From the NCBI RefSeq assembly GCF_001905345.1, contig NZ_LFBV01000002.1:744001-808000 (forward strand): a stretch of 64,000 nucleotides of DNA, in the 5' to 3' direction. Positions within the stretch are counted from its first letter, which is position 1; the number at the start of each line of letters is the position of its first letter. The notes under the pieces are model-generated. The model was not told where the DNA came from. It saw nothing but the letters and a program-made list of their open reading frames with translations, and did no database searches. This document shows, one piece after another, positions 27,413-36,765 of this stretch. The position numbers were made by a program, and so were the translations under genes. Source of the stretch: Streptomyces uncialis. GTDB taxonomy: Bacteria; Actinomycetota; Actinomycetes; Streptomycetales; Streptomycetaceae.

Positions 27413-29479
27413 ACGGGGTGGGACGACGAACTCGCTCCATACGCATTTGCCGCTGCCGCGCGCCTCCACGCCCCACACGTCCGCCAGCTGGTCGACCAGC
27501 AGCAGTCCGCGCCCCGAGACCCCGGAGTCCCCCGCGTCGCGGCGGCGGGGCAGCGCGCTGGAGGGGTCCTCGACATCCACCCGCAGACGGCGTTCCGTCC
27601 CGGCGAGGACGCGCAGGGTGACGACGGCGGGACCGTCGGTGTGGACGAGGGCGTTGGTGATCATCTCGTCGGCGACGAGTTCGATGTCGTCCGCGCGGTC
27701 CCGGGCGCCCCAGGCCGCGACGGCGGAGCGGATCATCCGGCGCGCGTCGCGCAGCGCCCGGGGGTCCCCGGCGGTCACCCGGTGCTGGAGACGGCCGCCG
27801 GACTGCGGGGCGCCCACCCCGAGGCGGCGCAGCAGCAGCAGGGCGACGTCGTCGTCGCCGCCGCGTTCGTCGGCCGCCGCGCAGAGCCGGTCCGCGAGGC
27901 GCTGGAGGTCGCGGGGGCCGTCCTCGACCAGGGCGGTCAGCGCCAGCAGCCCGTCGTCGAGGTCGGCGCCGGGCTGCTCGACCAGGCCGTCGGTGCACAG
28001 CAGCAGGGTCTGGCCGGGGTCGAGCTCGATGGTCGTGACGGGGTAGTCGAGCCTGCCGAACTCGGCGGAGAGCCCGAGCGGCATCCCTCCTTCGACGGGC
28101 TGGCGGCGGCAGGTGCCGTCGGTGTGCCGGACCAGCGGGTCGAGGTGTCCGGCGCGGACGAGTTGGACGACACCGGTGGACAGGTCGGCCTCGGCGTAGA
28201 GGCAGGTCGCGAAGCGCGCCGTGTCGAGTTCATGGAGGAAGACGGAGGCGCGTGCCATCACGGTGGCGGGGGTGTGGCCCTCGGCCGCGTAGGCGCGCAG
28301 CACGATCCGGAGCTGGCCCATGACGGCGGCGGCGTGGGTGTCATGGCCCTGGACGTCGCCGATCATGGCGCCGACCCGGCCGCCGGGCAGCGGGATCACG
28401 TCGTACCAGTCGCCGCCGACGTCCCGGCCGAGGGACGCCGAGCGGTAGCGGACGGCGAGGTCGGCGCCGGGGACGGCCGGGATGGTGCGGGGCAGCATGG
28501 CTTTCTGGAGGCCGGTGGAGAGGTCCTTCTCCTGTTCGTAGAACATCGCGCGGCGCAGCCCCTGGGCGATGCTGCTGCCGAGGGCGACGAGGACGTCGCG
28601 TTCCTCCTCGGAGAAGCCGTACCGGTCGTGGTAGAGCAGTCCGAGGGCGCCGATCGGCCGGGCCTGCGCGATCAGCGGGAGGTAGGCGGCCGAGGTGATC
28701 CGCAGATCGGTGAGGTGCGGCCACAGCACCGGGTACGACTCGGCGAACTCCTCCGGCGACTCGATGAAGCGGGGTGCCAGCGTCCGTACGACCTCGCTCA
28801 TCGGGTAGGGCTCGTCGATCCGGGTGACCCGGGTGCCCGGTACGAAGCTCCCGGCCGGGCCCTCGGCGACCAGCCGGATACGCCCGGCCTCGACCAGCCC
28901 GAGGACGAGGCTCTTCGCCCCGAGATGGGTCAGGCCCCTGGAGTCCTTGAGCACGTCGATGATGTCCTGGACGGTCCGGGCGTGGGCGAGCGACTCGGTG
29001 GCGACCTGCACGACGCTGGTCCGGCGGCCGACCGCCTCCGGTCCGGTGGGCCGGGCCCGTACGGCGCGGTCGTTCAGCTCGAAGGTGGCGTCCCGCACGA
29101 TGCCGACGATGCGCCGGGGCCGCCCGGACGCGTCCCGCCGGACATGGGCCTGGGTGTGCGTCCAGCGCGGGGTGCCGTCCCGGCGGCGTACCCGGAAGTA
29201 GCTGCCGTAGTCGGTGCTGCCGCTCTTCATGGCCTCGGCGACCCGCGCGTCCAGCCGCTGGGCGTCGATCCGGGGGACGCGTGAGGCGAGGCTCGCGGGC
29301 AGCCCGTCGAACTCGCCGGGTGTGAGGTCGAACAGCTCGTGGGCCGTCCGGTCCAGATGCAGGCGTCCGCTGTCGAGGTCCCAGTCGAAACTGCCCATGC
29401 GGTTGAACGACAGGATCGCTTCCGGGTCGGCGGGCCAGTCGTCCGGGAGTGACAGGTCCCCCGCGCCCCGTTCAACCAT
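27407..29479 (-). CDS. PAS-GAF-SpoIIE phosphatase-HATPase signalling protein (RsbU/RsbW-like)
   Basis: A 690-residue multidomain regulator: PAS (about 25-130, MGSFDWDLDSGRLHLDRTAHELF), GAF (about 160-310), PP2C/SpoIIE phosphatase (about 335-560; metal Asp in GGDWYDV and GDVQGHD) and a C-terminal RsbW-like ATPase domain (about 580-685; ELVADEMITNALVHTDGP and SGRGLLLVDQL). Such proteins combine a phosphatase for an anti-sigma antagonist with a kinase for it, and feed SigB-type sigma factors. A SigB-family sigma gene lies 21 kb away at 50629, but a link is only conjecture. Monocistronic, divergent from the LMF gene. Confidence 0.9.
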   Translation of the reverse strand: MVERGAGDLSLPDDWPADPEAILSFNRMGSFDWDLDSGRLHLDRTAHELFDLTPGEFDGLPASLASRVPRIDAQRLDARVAEAMKSGSTDYGSYFRVRRRDGTPRWTHTQAHVRRDASGRPRRIVGIVRDATFELNDRAVRARPTGPEAVGRRTSVVQVATESLAHARTVQDIIDVLKDSRGLTHLGAKSLVLGLVEAGRIRLVAEGPAGSFVPGTRVTRIDEPYPMSEVVRTLAPRFIESPEEFAESYPVLWPHLTDLRITSAAYLPLIAQARPIGALGLLYHDRYGFSEEERDVLVALGSSIAQGLRRAMFYEQEKDLSTGLQKAMLPRTIPAVPGADLAVRYRSASLGRDVGGDWYDVIPLPGGRVGAMIGDVQGHDTHAAAVMGQLRIVLRAYAAEGHTPATVMARASVFLHELDTARFATCLYAEADLSTGVVQLVRAGHLDPLVRHTDGTCRRQPVEGGMPLGLSAEFGRLDYPVTTIELDPGQTLLLCTDGLVEQPGADLDDGLLALTALVEDGPRDLQRLADRLCAAADERGGDDDVALLLLRRLGVGAPQSGGRLQHRVTAGDPRALRDARRMIRSAVAAWGARDRADDIELVADEMITNALVHTDGPAVVTLRVLAGTERRLRVDVEDPSSALPRRRDAGDSGVSGRGLLLVDQLADVWGVEARGSGKCVWSEFVVPPRT

Positions 29480-29640
29480 GGGGCCACCTTGCCACTACTT
29501 GTCCGATTGTTCGACTCGTCGGCGGCGGATTTCCGTCCGCCGCTGCCACCAGCGGTGCCGCCGGGACGGGAACGGGGAGCGGACCGGCGTGTCCTGCCAC
29601 GGGGAGCCCGCCCCGGGTCACCGAACGTCACAATGGGCGG

Positions 29641-31065
29641 GTGCGGTGGTTCACGGAGCCCGACTACTGGCTCGCCCGGCTGATCTTCCAGCGCACCCTG
29701 GCCGCCGTCTATCTGACCGCGTTCCTCGGGGCCGCGCTCCAGTTCCGGGCGCTGCTGGGCGAACACGGCATGCTCCCGGTGCGCCGGTACGTGGCGCGGA
29801 CCCCGTTCCGTCGGGCGCCGAGCGTCTTCCACCTCCGCTCCGACGACCGGTTCCTCGCCTGCTGGGCCTGGGCGGGCTGCGCGGTGTCGGCCGCGCTGCT
29901 GGCCGGGGCCGACGCGCTGCTCCCGCTGTGGGCCGGGATGCTGCTGTGGGCGGTGCCCTGGGTGATGTACCTGTCGGTCGTGAACGTCGGGCAGACCTGG
30001 TACGGCTTCGGCTGGGAGTCCCTGCTGCTGGAGACCGGGTTCCTCGCGGTGTTCCTCGGCAACGACGAGGTGGCGCCGCCGGTGCTGGTCCTGTTGCTGC
30101 TGCGCTGGGTGCTGTTCCGGGTGGAGTTCGGCGCCGGACTGATCAAGATCCGGGGCGACGAGTGCTGGCGGAAGCTGACCTGTCTCGACCATCACCATGA
30201 GACCCAGCCGATGCCGGGCCCGCTGAGCCGGTTCTTCCATCACCTCCCGAAGCCGGTGCACCGGGTGGAGGTGGCGGCGAACCACGTCACGCAGCTCGCG
30301 CTGCCGCCGCTGCTGTTCACCCCGCAGCCGGTCGCGGGCTGGGCGGCGGCGCTGATGATCGTCACCCAGCTGTGGCTGGTCCTCTCGGGCAACTTCGCCT
30401 GGCTGAACTGGCTGACGATCGCGCTCGCCGCCTCCGCCCTGGACCTCTCCGGGCCGGCGGGTCCCCGGGAGTTCCCCCCGGCCCCGGTCTGGTACGAGGC
30501 GGTGGTGATCGCCGTGACGGTACTGGTCGCCGTCCTCAGCTACCGCCCGGCCCGCAATCTGCTGTCCCGGCGGCAAGTCATGAACCGTTCCTTCGACCCG
30601 CTGCACCTGGTCAACACCTACGGCGCCTTCGGCAGCGTCAGCCGGGTCCGGTACGAGATCGTCGTCGAGGGCACCGCCGAGCGCACCCCCCGGACTGACA
30701 CGGGATGGCGGGTGTACGAGTTCCCGGGCAAGCCGACGGACGTCCGGCGGCGGCCGGGGCAGTTCGCGCCGTACCATCTGCGGCTCGACTGGATGATGTG
30801 GTTCGCGGCCCTCTCCCCCGCGTACGCCCGCCCCTGGTTCGGCGCGTTCGTGGAACGTCTGCTGACGGGTGACCGCGACACCCTGCGGCTGCTGCGCCAC
30901 TCCCCCTTCCCACCGGACGCGCCACCCCGGTACGTACGGGCACGGCTGTTCCGCTACCGGTTCACGTCCCGGGCGCACCGGCGCGAGACCGGGGCGTACT
31001 GGGAGCGGACCTATGTACGGGACTTCCTGCCGCCGACCCGGCTGGACCCGGACGACGACCGGTGA
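29641..31065 (+). CDS. Lipase maturation factor family membrane protein (LMF1-like)
   Basis: A 474-residue membrane protein with about eight hydrophobic segments in the first 330 residues and a soluble C-terminal domain. VNVGQTWYGFGWESLLLETGF, GAGLIKIRGDECWRKLTCLDHHHETQPMP and the later NTYGAFGSVSRVRYEI are hallmark blocks of the LMF1 family, which in animals aids folding of secreted lipases; the bacterial role is unknown. GTG 29641 is preferred; no ATG-led extension upstream looks conserved and no clear ribosome-binding site is present. Confidence 0.88.
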   Translation: MRWFTEPDYWLARLIFQRTLAAVYLTAFLGAALQFRALLGEHGMLPVRRYVARTPFRRAPSVFHLRSDDRFLACWAWAGCAVSAALLAGADALLPLWAGMLLWAVPWVMYLSVVNVGQTWYGFGWESLLLETGFLAVFLGNDEVAPPVLVLLLLRWVLFRVEFGAGLIKIRGDECWRKLTCLDHHHETQPMPGPLSRFFHHLPKPVHRVEVAANHVTQLALPPLLFTPQPVAGWAAALMIVTQLWLVLSGNFAWLNWLTIALAASALDLSGPAGPREFPPAPVWYEAVVIAVTVLVAVLSYRPARNLLSRRQVMNRSFDPLHLVNTYGAFGSVSRVRYEIVVEGTAERTPRTDTGWRVYEFPGKPTDVRRRPGQFAPYHLRLDWMMWFAALSPAYARPWFGAFVERLLTGDRDTLRLLRHSPFPPDAPPRYVRARLFRYRFTSRAHRRETGAYWERTYVRDFLPPTRLDPDDDR

Positions 31066-31158
31066 CCCACGACCGGCCGGGCGCACGGCATGCGGCATAC
31101 GGCCCGGCGCACGGACCAGTGCCCGCGCCCGCTCCGATCCCGGTGTCCCGGTGTCCGC

Positions 31159-32412
31159 TCAGGTCCCCACGTCCGCCGGGGTGACGACCTCGCGGATGCC
31201 GCGTGCCGCGAGATGCGCGGTGTCCCCGGCGCGACCGGCCAGCACCAGGGCGGGCCGCACCCCTTCGGCGCTGAGCCGGGCGAACGCCTCGGACACCGGG
31301 CCGCCCGGCGCGCAGACGGAACGCCGGGGCGCGTCCTCCTCGTCGCCCGCGTCGACGGCGAGGGCGATCCCGCGCGGGGCGGGCCGGTGCGGCGCCTCCC
31401 GCTGTTCGCGGGCGATCCGGGCGACCTCCTCGCCCGCGGGCTTGACCCGGCGGTCCTCCGTCAGCAGTCCCAGGCTGTACTCCAGCTCGGGGAAGTCGGC
31501 GAGCGAACGGGACACGTCGTGCGAGCACCACCAGGTGATCCCCCAGAGGTCCTCGCAGTCCAGCGCGGCGTCGACCGTGGCGCGGGTGAACGCGGCGGCG
31601 TGTTCGGCCGGGATCAGCGGCGCGGGCGCGCCGACCTCCTGGAGCCAGACCGGGCGGTGCGGGTCGTCGGCCCAGGCCTTGGACAGCTCCACCAGGTACG
31701 CCGCGTGCTGTTCGGTGGCCGTCCCGGTGCGTCCGTGGCGCTGCGCGGTCCCGTTGAACACCCAGGAGTGCACGGCGGTGACCGCGCCGAGCCGGGCGGC
31801 CTGGGCCGGGGTGAAGGGCTGGTCGTCCTGGTACCAGGTGGCGTCGTACTCGGCGTGCAGATGGGTCCTGCCGGGCGCGCCCTCCTCGCAGGCGGCGAGC
31901 AGCCGCCGCAGCCAGCGTCCGGCCTCGTCGGTGGTGGCCGGGTCGGGGTCGGGGTGGGGCCCGGCGGCGAACTGGTTGATCTCGTTGCCGATGGTCATAC
32001 CGATGAAGTTGGGCCGGTCGGCGAGCGCGGCGGCGAGGGTCCGCAGATAGTCGGCCTGGCCGGACACGGCGTCCGGGTCGGTGAAGAGGTTGCGGCGGTG
32101 CCAGGTCCGGGTCCAGGAGGGCACGAAGTCGAAGCTCGACAGATGCCCTTGGAGACCGTCGACATTGACGTCCAGACCGCGCTCGGCCGCCGCGTCCGCG
32201 AGCTGGACGAGCTGCTCCACGGCGCGCGGACGGATCAGGGAACGATTCGGCTGGAAATAGGGCCAGATCGGGAAGACCCTGATGTGGTCGAGACCGAGGG
32301 CGGCGATGGAGTCGAGATCGGCGCGGACGGCGTCGATCTCGAAGTCCAGCCAGTGGTGGAACCATCCCTGGCTGGGGGTGTAGTTGACGCCGAAACGGAC
32401 TGCGGAGGGCAT
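31159..32412 (-). CDS. Glycoside hydrolase, clan GH-A (cellulase/mannanase-like)
   Basis: A 417-residue protein with a TIM-barrel hydrolase pattern and no signal peptide, so probably cytoplasmic. FGVNYTPSQGWFHHW opens the barrel; IGMTIGNEINQF contains the NE acid/base pair typical of GH-A enzymes, and RPVWLQEVGAP offers the likely nucleophile Glu. WGITWWCSHDVSRS follows. Exact GH family and substrate not assigned. ATG 32412 was chosen; the 55 residues upstream in frame are low-complexity. It lies downstream of a small peptide gene, separated by a hairpin. Confidence 0.8.
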   Translation of the reverse strand: MPSAVRFGVNYTPSQGWFHHWLDFEIDAVRADLDSIAALGLDHIRVFPIWPYFQPNRSLIRPRAVEQLVQLADAAAERGLDVNVDGLQGHLSSFDFVPSWTRTWHRRNLFTDPDAVSGQADYLRTLAAALADRPNFIGMTIGNEINQFAAGPHPDPDPATTDEAGRWLRRLLAACEEGAPGRTHLHAEYDATWYQDDQPFTPAQAARLGAVTAVHSWVFNGTAQRHGRTGTATEQHAAYLVELSKAWADDPHRPVWLQEVGAPAPLIPAEHAAAFTRATVDAALDCEDLWGITWWCSHDVSRSLADFPELEYSLGLLTEDRRVKPAGEEVARIAREQREAPHRPAPRGIALAVDAGDEEDAPRRSVCAPGGPVSEAFARLSAEGVRPALVLAGRAGDTAHLAARGIREVVTPADVGT

Positions 32413-32522
32413 AGGGGTCCCGGTGCTCGGATCTCCAGGGGAACGAACTCCTGGACGATCTTTCCCGCGGAGTCCTCCGATGTCCAGGTTCTTACCGCCC
32501 CCGGAGCGGGACCCCGGAAGCC

Positions 32523-32551
32523 GGGTCCGGAGGGGGGTGCCCCCCGGACCC
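32523..32551 (-). terminator. Hairpin between the 57-residue peptide gene and the glycoside hydrolase
   Basis: GGGTCCGG (32523-32530) pairs with CCGGACCC (32544-32551), with an inner run of four G-C pairs and a GGTG loop. It lies 66 bases past the peptide stop and suggests the peptide is transcribed separately, or at a higher level than the hydrolase. Confidence 0.5.
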
Positions 32552-32616
32552 ACGGCCTCCGCTCCGGCCAGGAACATGGAGCGGACCCCGCCGCACGGGG
32601 CGGCGGCGGACCGGTG

Positions 32617-32790
32617 TCAGTCCACGCTGGGCAGGATGTGCGGCTCGGCGAGGTCGTCCTCGTAACCGGCGAGCCGGATGGGGGCGGACCGCGACCACAC
32701 CTCCAGGCTGCCGAGGGCTTCGGCCTTGCGACGGGTGGTCCGGTCGCCGGTGTCGACGGGTTGTTCGCTGGTGGTCTTCTCTGGTGTCAC
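32617..32790 (-). CDS. 57-residue small protein, unknown; possible peptide precursor
   Basis: This short frame was found by eye. GTG 32790 is preceded by AAGGAG six bases upstream, one of the best ribosome-binding sites in the window. The product starts MTPEKTTSEQPVDTG, is polar and acidic in the first half, then has ALGSLEVWSRSAPIRL and ends AGYEDDLAEPHILPSVD. There is no signal peptide or membrane helix. A patterned C-terminal half after a charged leader is compatible with a ribosomal peptide precursor, but no maturation enzyme is nearby. I have an impression, unverified, of seeing similar tails in other Streptomyces. A terminator-like hairpin follows. Confidence 0.65.
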   Translation of the reverse strand: MTPEKTTSEQPVDTGDRTTRRKAEALGSLEVWSRSAPIRLAGYEDDLAEPHILPSVD

Positions 32791-33491
32791 CGCGCACTCC
32801 TTCTGTGTCGGGTCACCCTCCGGGCGTCCTGGCCCACCGTGTCAGCGGGCGCCTGACGCCCGATCGGGCGTGGATAGAGGCAGTTCGGACGCGGTGGCGC
32901 CGGCAACTCGCTGGGAGCGGACCGTGTGAGCGGTTCGCCCCGGGACGGACCATGGGGACGGGTAGGCCCCCTTGGTGCTGTCCGTCCGGTACAGACTAAC
33001 CATCTGAGCGGGCCAGCGCTCTATAGGGCTGACAAGAAGTGCGACCCTTCACGGTCGCATGGTGTTCATTCGGCCATGATCCGCCGGACGGCGCACCCGC
33101 TCGGACCGGCCGGACGGCCCGGACGGGCAACGCCGCACGTCAGCCCGCTCCGTGCGGGGCCCCGGAGGGGCGGGGGGACAGGTGGAGGGACGGCCCGGAC
33201 GCGGGCCCCCCGCACGGCTGCTCCGTCCGGGTGAGGACGGTCACGGCGGTCACGGCGGCCATGGCGGCGGCCGGACGGGCGGGGCGGACGGCCAGGGCAA
33301 GGCACGGCAAGAGGGAGGGGAGGGCGCCCGAGGAGTGGGCGCGGAAACGGCGGGAAGGGCGGCGCGGCTCAGGGCAGCGAGACTCCCGCCCGTTCGCCGC
33401 TCGCCGGGGTCCGTTCACCGCTCGCCGGGGTCCGTGCACCGTTGGCCCGGGACCTGCTCGCCAGGTCCCCTTCACCTCTCGCCGGAACCGT
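32791..33491. other. About 700 bases with no convincing gene
   Basis: Contains the upstream region of the small peptide gene and a GC-rich stretch. Signals seen are an inverted repeat TGCGACC-N6-GGTCGCA at 33040-33059 and a 21-base tandem repeat at 33391-33432. Reading frames crossing here, including a very long one on the plus strand, are shadows of minus-strand genes or lack codon bias. Confidence 0.5.
33391..33432. repeat. 21-base tandem repeat, two copies
   Basis: Positions 33391-33411 and 33412-33432 match at 20 of 21 bases, with a degenerate third copy beyond. It lies just past the stop of the SDR gene. Confidence 0.65.
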
Positions 33492-34955
33492 TCACCACTT
33501 GCCGGGCGCGTAGTCCTTCATGAAGACGCCGTACAGGTCCTCGCCCGCCTCACCGCGCACGATCGGGTCGTACACCCGGGCCGCGCCGTCGATGAGGTCC
33601 AGCGGGGCGTGGAATCCGGCGTCGGCGAGCCGCATCTTGTCGGGGTGCGGGCGCTCGTCGGTGATCCAGCCCGTGTCGACGGCGGTCATCAGGATGCGGT
33701 CCTGGTCGTACATCTCCTGCGCGCTGGTGCGGGTGAGCATGTTGAGCGCGGCCTTGGCCATGTTGGTGTGCGGGTGGCCGGCGCCCTTGTAGCCGCGGTT
33801 GAAGACGCCCTCCATCGCGGACACGTTGACGATGTAGGCGCGGCGGGCCCCGGCGGCGACGGCGGCGGTCATGGCCGGGCGCAGTCGGCTGATGAGGATG
33901 AACGGGGCGGTCGAGTTGCAGAGCTGCACCTCAAGGAGCTCGACGGGGTCGACCTCGTCGACGGTCTGCACCCAGCTGTTGCTGGCGTGCAGATCGGGTA
34001 CGAGGCCGCCCGCGTCGATCGCGGTACCGGCGGCGATGCGCTCCAGGGAGGCCGAGCCGGAGACCAGGGCCAGCTCGGTGATGTCCTGGGCGGAGAGTCC
34101 GCCGGTGCGGGCGGCGGGCAGCGCGGCGACCGCGCCGGAGCCGAAGGTGCCGATGACCTCGGCGGCGGGCAGTTCACCGGCGGGTACCGGCGCGGACTCG
34201 GCGGCGAGCAGTTCGCTGTACGCCTGCGGGGAGCGGCGTACGGTCTGGGCGGCGTTGTTGATGAGGATGTCGAGGGGCCCGGCCGCGCTCACGGAGTCCG
34301 CGAGGGCGACGACCTGCGCCGGGTCACGCAGATCGATGCCGACGACCTTCAGCCGGTGCATCCAGTCGGGGCTGTCGGGCATCGCCTTGAAGCGGCGGAC
34401 GGCGTCGTTGGGGAACCGGGTGGTGATCGTGGTGTGCGCCCCGTCGCGGAGCAGCCGCAGCGCGATGTACATGCCGATCTTGGCGCGTCCGCCGGTGAGC
34501 AGGGCCCGCTTGCCGGTGAGGTCGGCCCCGGCGTCGCGCCTGGTCCGGTTGGTGGCGGCGCAGTCCCGGCAGAGCTGGTGGTAGAACGCGTCGACCTCGA
34601 CGTAGCGCGCCTTGCAGGTGTAGCAGGACCGGGGCCGCTGGAGTATCCCGGCGAGTTCCCCGGCTGCGGTGCCGGAGGGCAGGAGGCCCTGGGTCTCGTC
34701 GTCGATGCGTTCGGCGGAGCCGGTGGCGGTCGCCTCGGTGACGGCCTTGTCGTGGGCGGTCTTCGAGGCCCGGCGCTCCTGGCGGCGGCGCTGCTTCACC
34801 GTCCGGTAGATCCCGGCGGTGGCGCGCCGCACGGCGATCGCGTCGGGGTGGTCCACCTCCAGCTTGTCGAGCTCTTCGAGCACGCCCAGACAGACGGCGA
34901 GACGTTCCGGGTCGATGCCCGGACCGTACGTGGGGATGTCCTCGATCGCCGTCAT
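33492..34955 (-). CDS. Zinc-ribbon/SDR fusion oxidoreductase
   Basis: A 487-residue protein. Residues 1-125 are helical, then a ribbon with CYTCKARYVE and QLCRDCAATN (two CxxC pairs, about 120-145) leads into a short-chain dehydrogenase (about 155-485). The Rossmann motif is TGGRAKIGMYIALRLL; downstream blocks are DLRDPAQV, LDILINNAAQT, VNVSAMEG (catalytic Ser) and YKGAGHPHTNMAKAA, where a YxxxK arrangement is less regular than usual. The N-terminal extension is much longer than a classic 250-residue SDR. Substrate unknown. GAGGA stands six bases before ATG 34955. Confidence 0.85.
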   Translation of the reverse strand: MTAIEDIPTYGPGIDPERLAVCLGVLEELDKLEVDHPDAIAVRRATAGIYRTVKQRRRQERRASKTAHDKAVTEATATGSAERIDDETQGLLPSGTAAGELAGILQRPRSCYTCKARYVEVDAFYHQLCRDCAATNRTRRDAGADLTGKRALLTGGRAKIGMYIALRLLRDGAHTTITTRFPNDAVRRFKAMPDSPDWMHRLKVVGIDLRDPAQVVALADSVSAAGPLDILINNAAQTVRRSPQAYSELLAAESAPVPAGELPAAEVIGTFGSGAVAALPAARTGGLSAQDITELALVSGSASLERIAAGTAIDAGGLVPDLHASNSWVQTVDEVDPVELLEVQLCNSTAPFILISRLRPAMTAAVAAGARRAYIVNVSAMEGVFNRGYKGAGHPHTNMAKAALNMLTRTSAQEMYDQDRILMTAVDTGWITDERPHPDKMRLADAGFHAPLDLIDGAARVYDPIVRGEAGEDLYGVFMKDYAPGKW

Positions 34956-35147
34956 GCCGTTCCTCGTGCCGCTCGTACCGCCGCTGTCCCCGGGCACGGC
35001 CGGTGGGCCGGGTGCCGTGGGTCCTCTGAAAGCGGAACTTTACGGGAGGTACGAGTCCCGGCGCCAAACAGCGCGCTGTCCGGTCGGACACACCCCCGCC
35101 GCGGGGTGCGGGAGGCCCCTGCCGGACGGGCTTCCCCGGGTCGCGGG

Positions 35148-36482
35148 TCAGCCGTCGGTGGCCGCGGCGAGGGCCGCCAGTTCGGTGGTCAGGGCCCGGG
35201 CCAGCGCGTCGAGGTCGGGGACGGCGACGGCGTCGGCGACCAGCCCGAAGTGCACCCGCCCCCGGTAGGTGGAGACGGCGACCGCGAGGGACTGGCCGTG
35301 GGCGAGGGGGGCGAGCGGGTAGACCTCGGTGAGCGGGCAGCCGCCGAGGCGCAGGCCCAGGCTGGGCAGCGGGACGCTGGTGACGAGGATGTCGAAGAGG
35401 AGCCGTGCCGCCTGCGCGACCACGGGGCCGCTGACCCGGTGGCCGAGCGCGGGCACATGGTCCGCGAGCAGGGCGATCGCTCCGGCGCCCCGGTGCGGGC
35501 CCGCGTCCTTGTTGCGGTCCATGGCGGCGCGGACGGAGCGCAGCCTGGCCAGCGGGTCGGGCTCGCCGACCGGGAGCCGGACGAGATAGCCGGAGAGCCG
35601 GTTGCCCTGGGGGTGGGCGGTGCGGGGGCGGCGCCGGGAGACGGGGATCAGGGCCCTCGGCGCGACCCCTTCGCTGGACTCGCCGCGGCCCTCCAGCCAG
35701 CGCCGCAGCGCTCCGGCGACCAGGGCGATCAGGACGTCGTTGACGGTGCCGCCCGCGGACTTGCGGACCCGGTGCACATCGTCCAGATCGAGGACGACGC
35801 CCGCGGTGCGGCGGGTGCCGGTGGGGCGGGAGGTGAGGGCGGGGGTGGAGCGCACGTCCCAGGTGGCGCGGGCCACGGCGGCGCCGATGTCGAGGGCCCG
35901 GGTGAGGTCGGCGACGGTCCCGAGCAGCCGTCCGGACAGCGGCCGGGGACCGGCCCGCTCGGGGGCTCGCCGCCCGGGCGGCGAGGCGGAGGCCGGGACG
36001 GGCGGGGGACGGCCCGGGAGTCCGCCGGGGTCCATGATCGCGGCGCCGAGGGTCAGGGCGCGCAGACCGTCCGCGAGGGCGTGATGGAACTTGAACAGCA
36101 CGGCGAACGAGGTGTCGTCGCCCTCGGCGGGCAGGACGAGGACCTCCCACGGGGGTTTCGCGCGGTCCAGGGGGTGCCCCATGGCGGTGGCGGCGGCCGC
36201 GTGGAAGTCGGTCACGGGTTCGGCGAGCCGGACGTGTTCCAGGGGGTCGAAGTCGGCTGCCGGTACCCGGGCGGCGCCGCCGACGGGCACCGTGACGTCC
36301 CTGATCCGCATCCGCAGTCCGGGTACGGCGGCGGCCCGGGTGGCGAGCAGTTCGGCGGCGTGCCGGGCGGCTCCGGGCGCGTCGGCGGTGAAGACGCCGA
36401 GTGCCGCGAGGTGCATGGGGTGCCCGGCCGACTCCATGTTCCAGAAGGCCAGGTCGAGGGGGGCCAGCGGCTGGGTGCCCAT
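35148..36482 (-). CDS. Wax ester synthase / diacylglycerol acyltransferase (WS/DGAT)
   Basis: A 444-residue acyltransferase using acyl-CoA to esterify diacylglycerol or fatty alcohol, making storage triacylglycerol in the cytoplasm. The catalytic HHALADG motif is at residues 133-139; the N-terminal FWNMESAGHPMHLAAL and mid-protein GGTVNDVLIALVAGALRRWL are typical. Length matches the family. Gene context agrees with my recollection of the characterised S. coelicolor enzyme SCO0958. ATG 36482 is the natural start. Confidence 0.92.
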   Translation of the reverse strand: MGTQPLAPLDLAFWNMESAGHPMHLAALGVFTADAPGAARHAAELLATRAAAVPGLRMRIRDVTVPVGGAARVPAADFDPLEHVRLAEPVTDFHAAAATAMGHPLDRAKPPWEVLVLPAEGDDTSFAVLFKFHHALADGLRALTLGAAIMDPGGLPGRPPPVPASASPPGRRAPERAGPRPLSGRLLGTVADLTRALDIGAAVARATWDVRSTPALTSRPTGTRRTAGVVLDLDDVHRVRKSAGGTVNDVLIALVAGALRRWLEGRGESSEGVAPRALIPVSRRRPRTAHPQGNRLSGYLVRLPVGEPDPLARLRSVRAAMDRNKDAGPHRGAGAIALLADHVPALGHRVSGPVVAQAARLLFDILVTSVPLPSLGLRLGGCPLTEVYPLAPLAHGQSLAVAVSTYRGRVHFGLVADAVAVPDLDALARALTTELAALAAATDG

Positions 36483-36707
36483 GCTCTGCTCTCGCGTCGG
36501 GTGCTTCGGGTGCTGCGGGACGGGGTGGGCGGCGGATTCGGCGGCACGGGTCGGTGCTGCGGAAGGGGCGGGTGCGACGGGACGGTGCGGGGGTGCGATG
36601 GGTACGCAGTCAATCCCCAGGGGCGGCCATGGTCAAGCACCCCGGTGCTACGCACAGTTAACAACGCGTGAAGTCCCCGTCCCGGCCGCCCCGTCCCGCC
36701 CGGCAAG

Positions 36708-36754
36708 GCATCCGTACCCGGCCGGGCACACCGTCGCGCCGGGTACGGATGCCC
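36708..36754 (-). terminator. Terminator hairpin after the GH92 gene
   Basis: Perfect 16-base arms at 36708-36723 and 36739-36754 (GGCATCCGTACCCGGC and its complement), with a 15-base loop, starting 11 bases beyond the GH92 stop on the minus strand. Confidence 0.75.
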
Positions 36755-36765
36755 CGCCGGCCCGC

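Noticed and set aside
32840..33240. Small plus-strand protein gene near 32926-33234
   Set aside because: No ribosome-binding site, Arg/Pro/Gly composition and no codon bias.
33039..36671. Very long plus-strand open frame (1210 codons)
   Set aside because: It lies antisense to the SDR and WS/DGAT genes, which have clear family motifs; its own product is Gly/Arg-rich low complexity.
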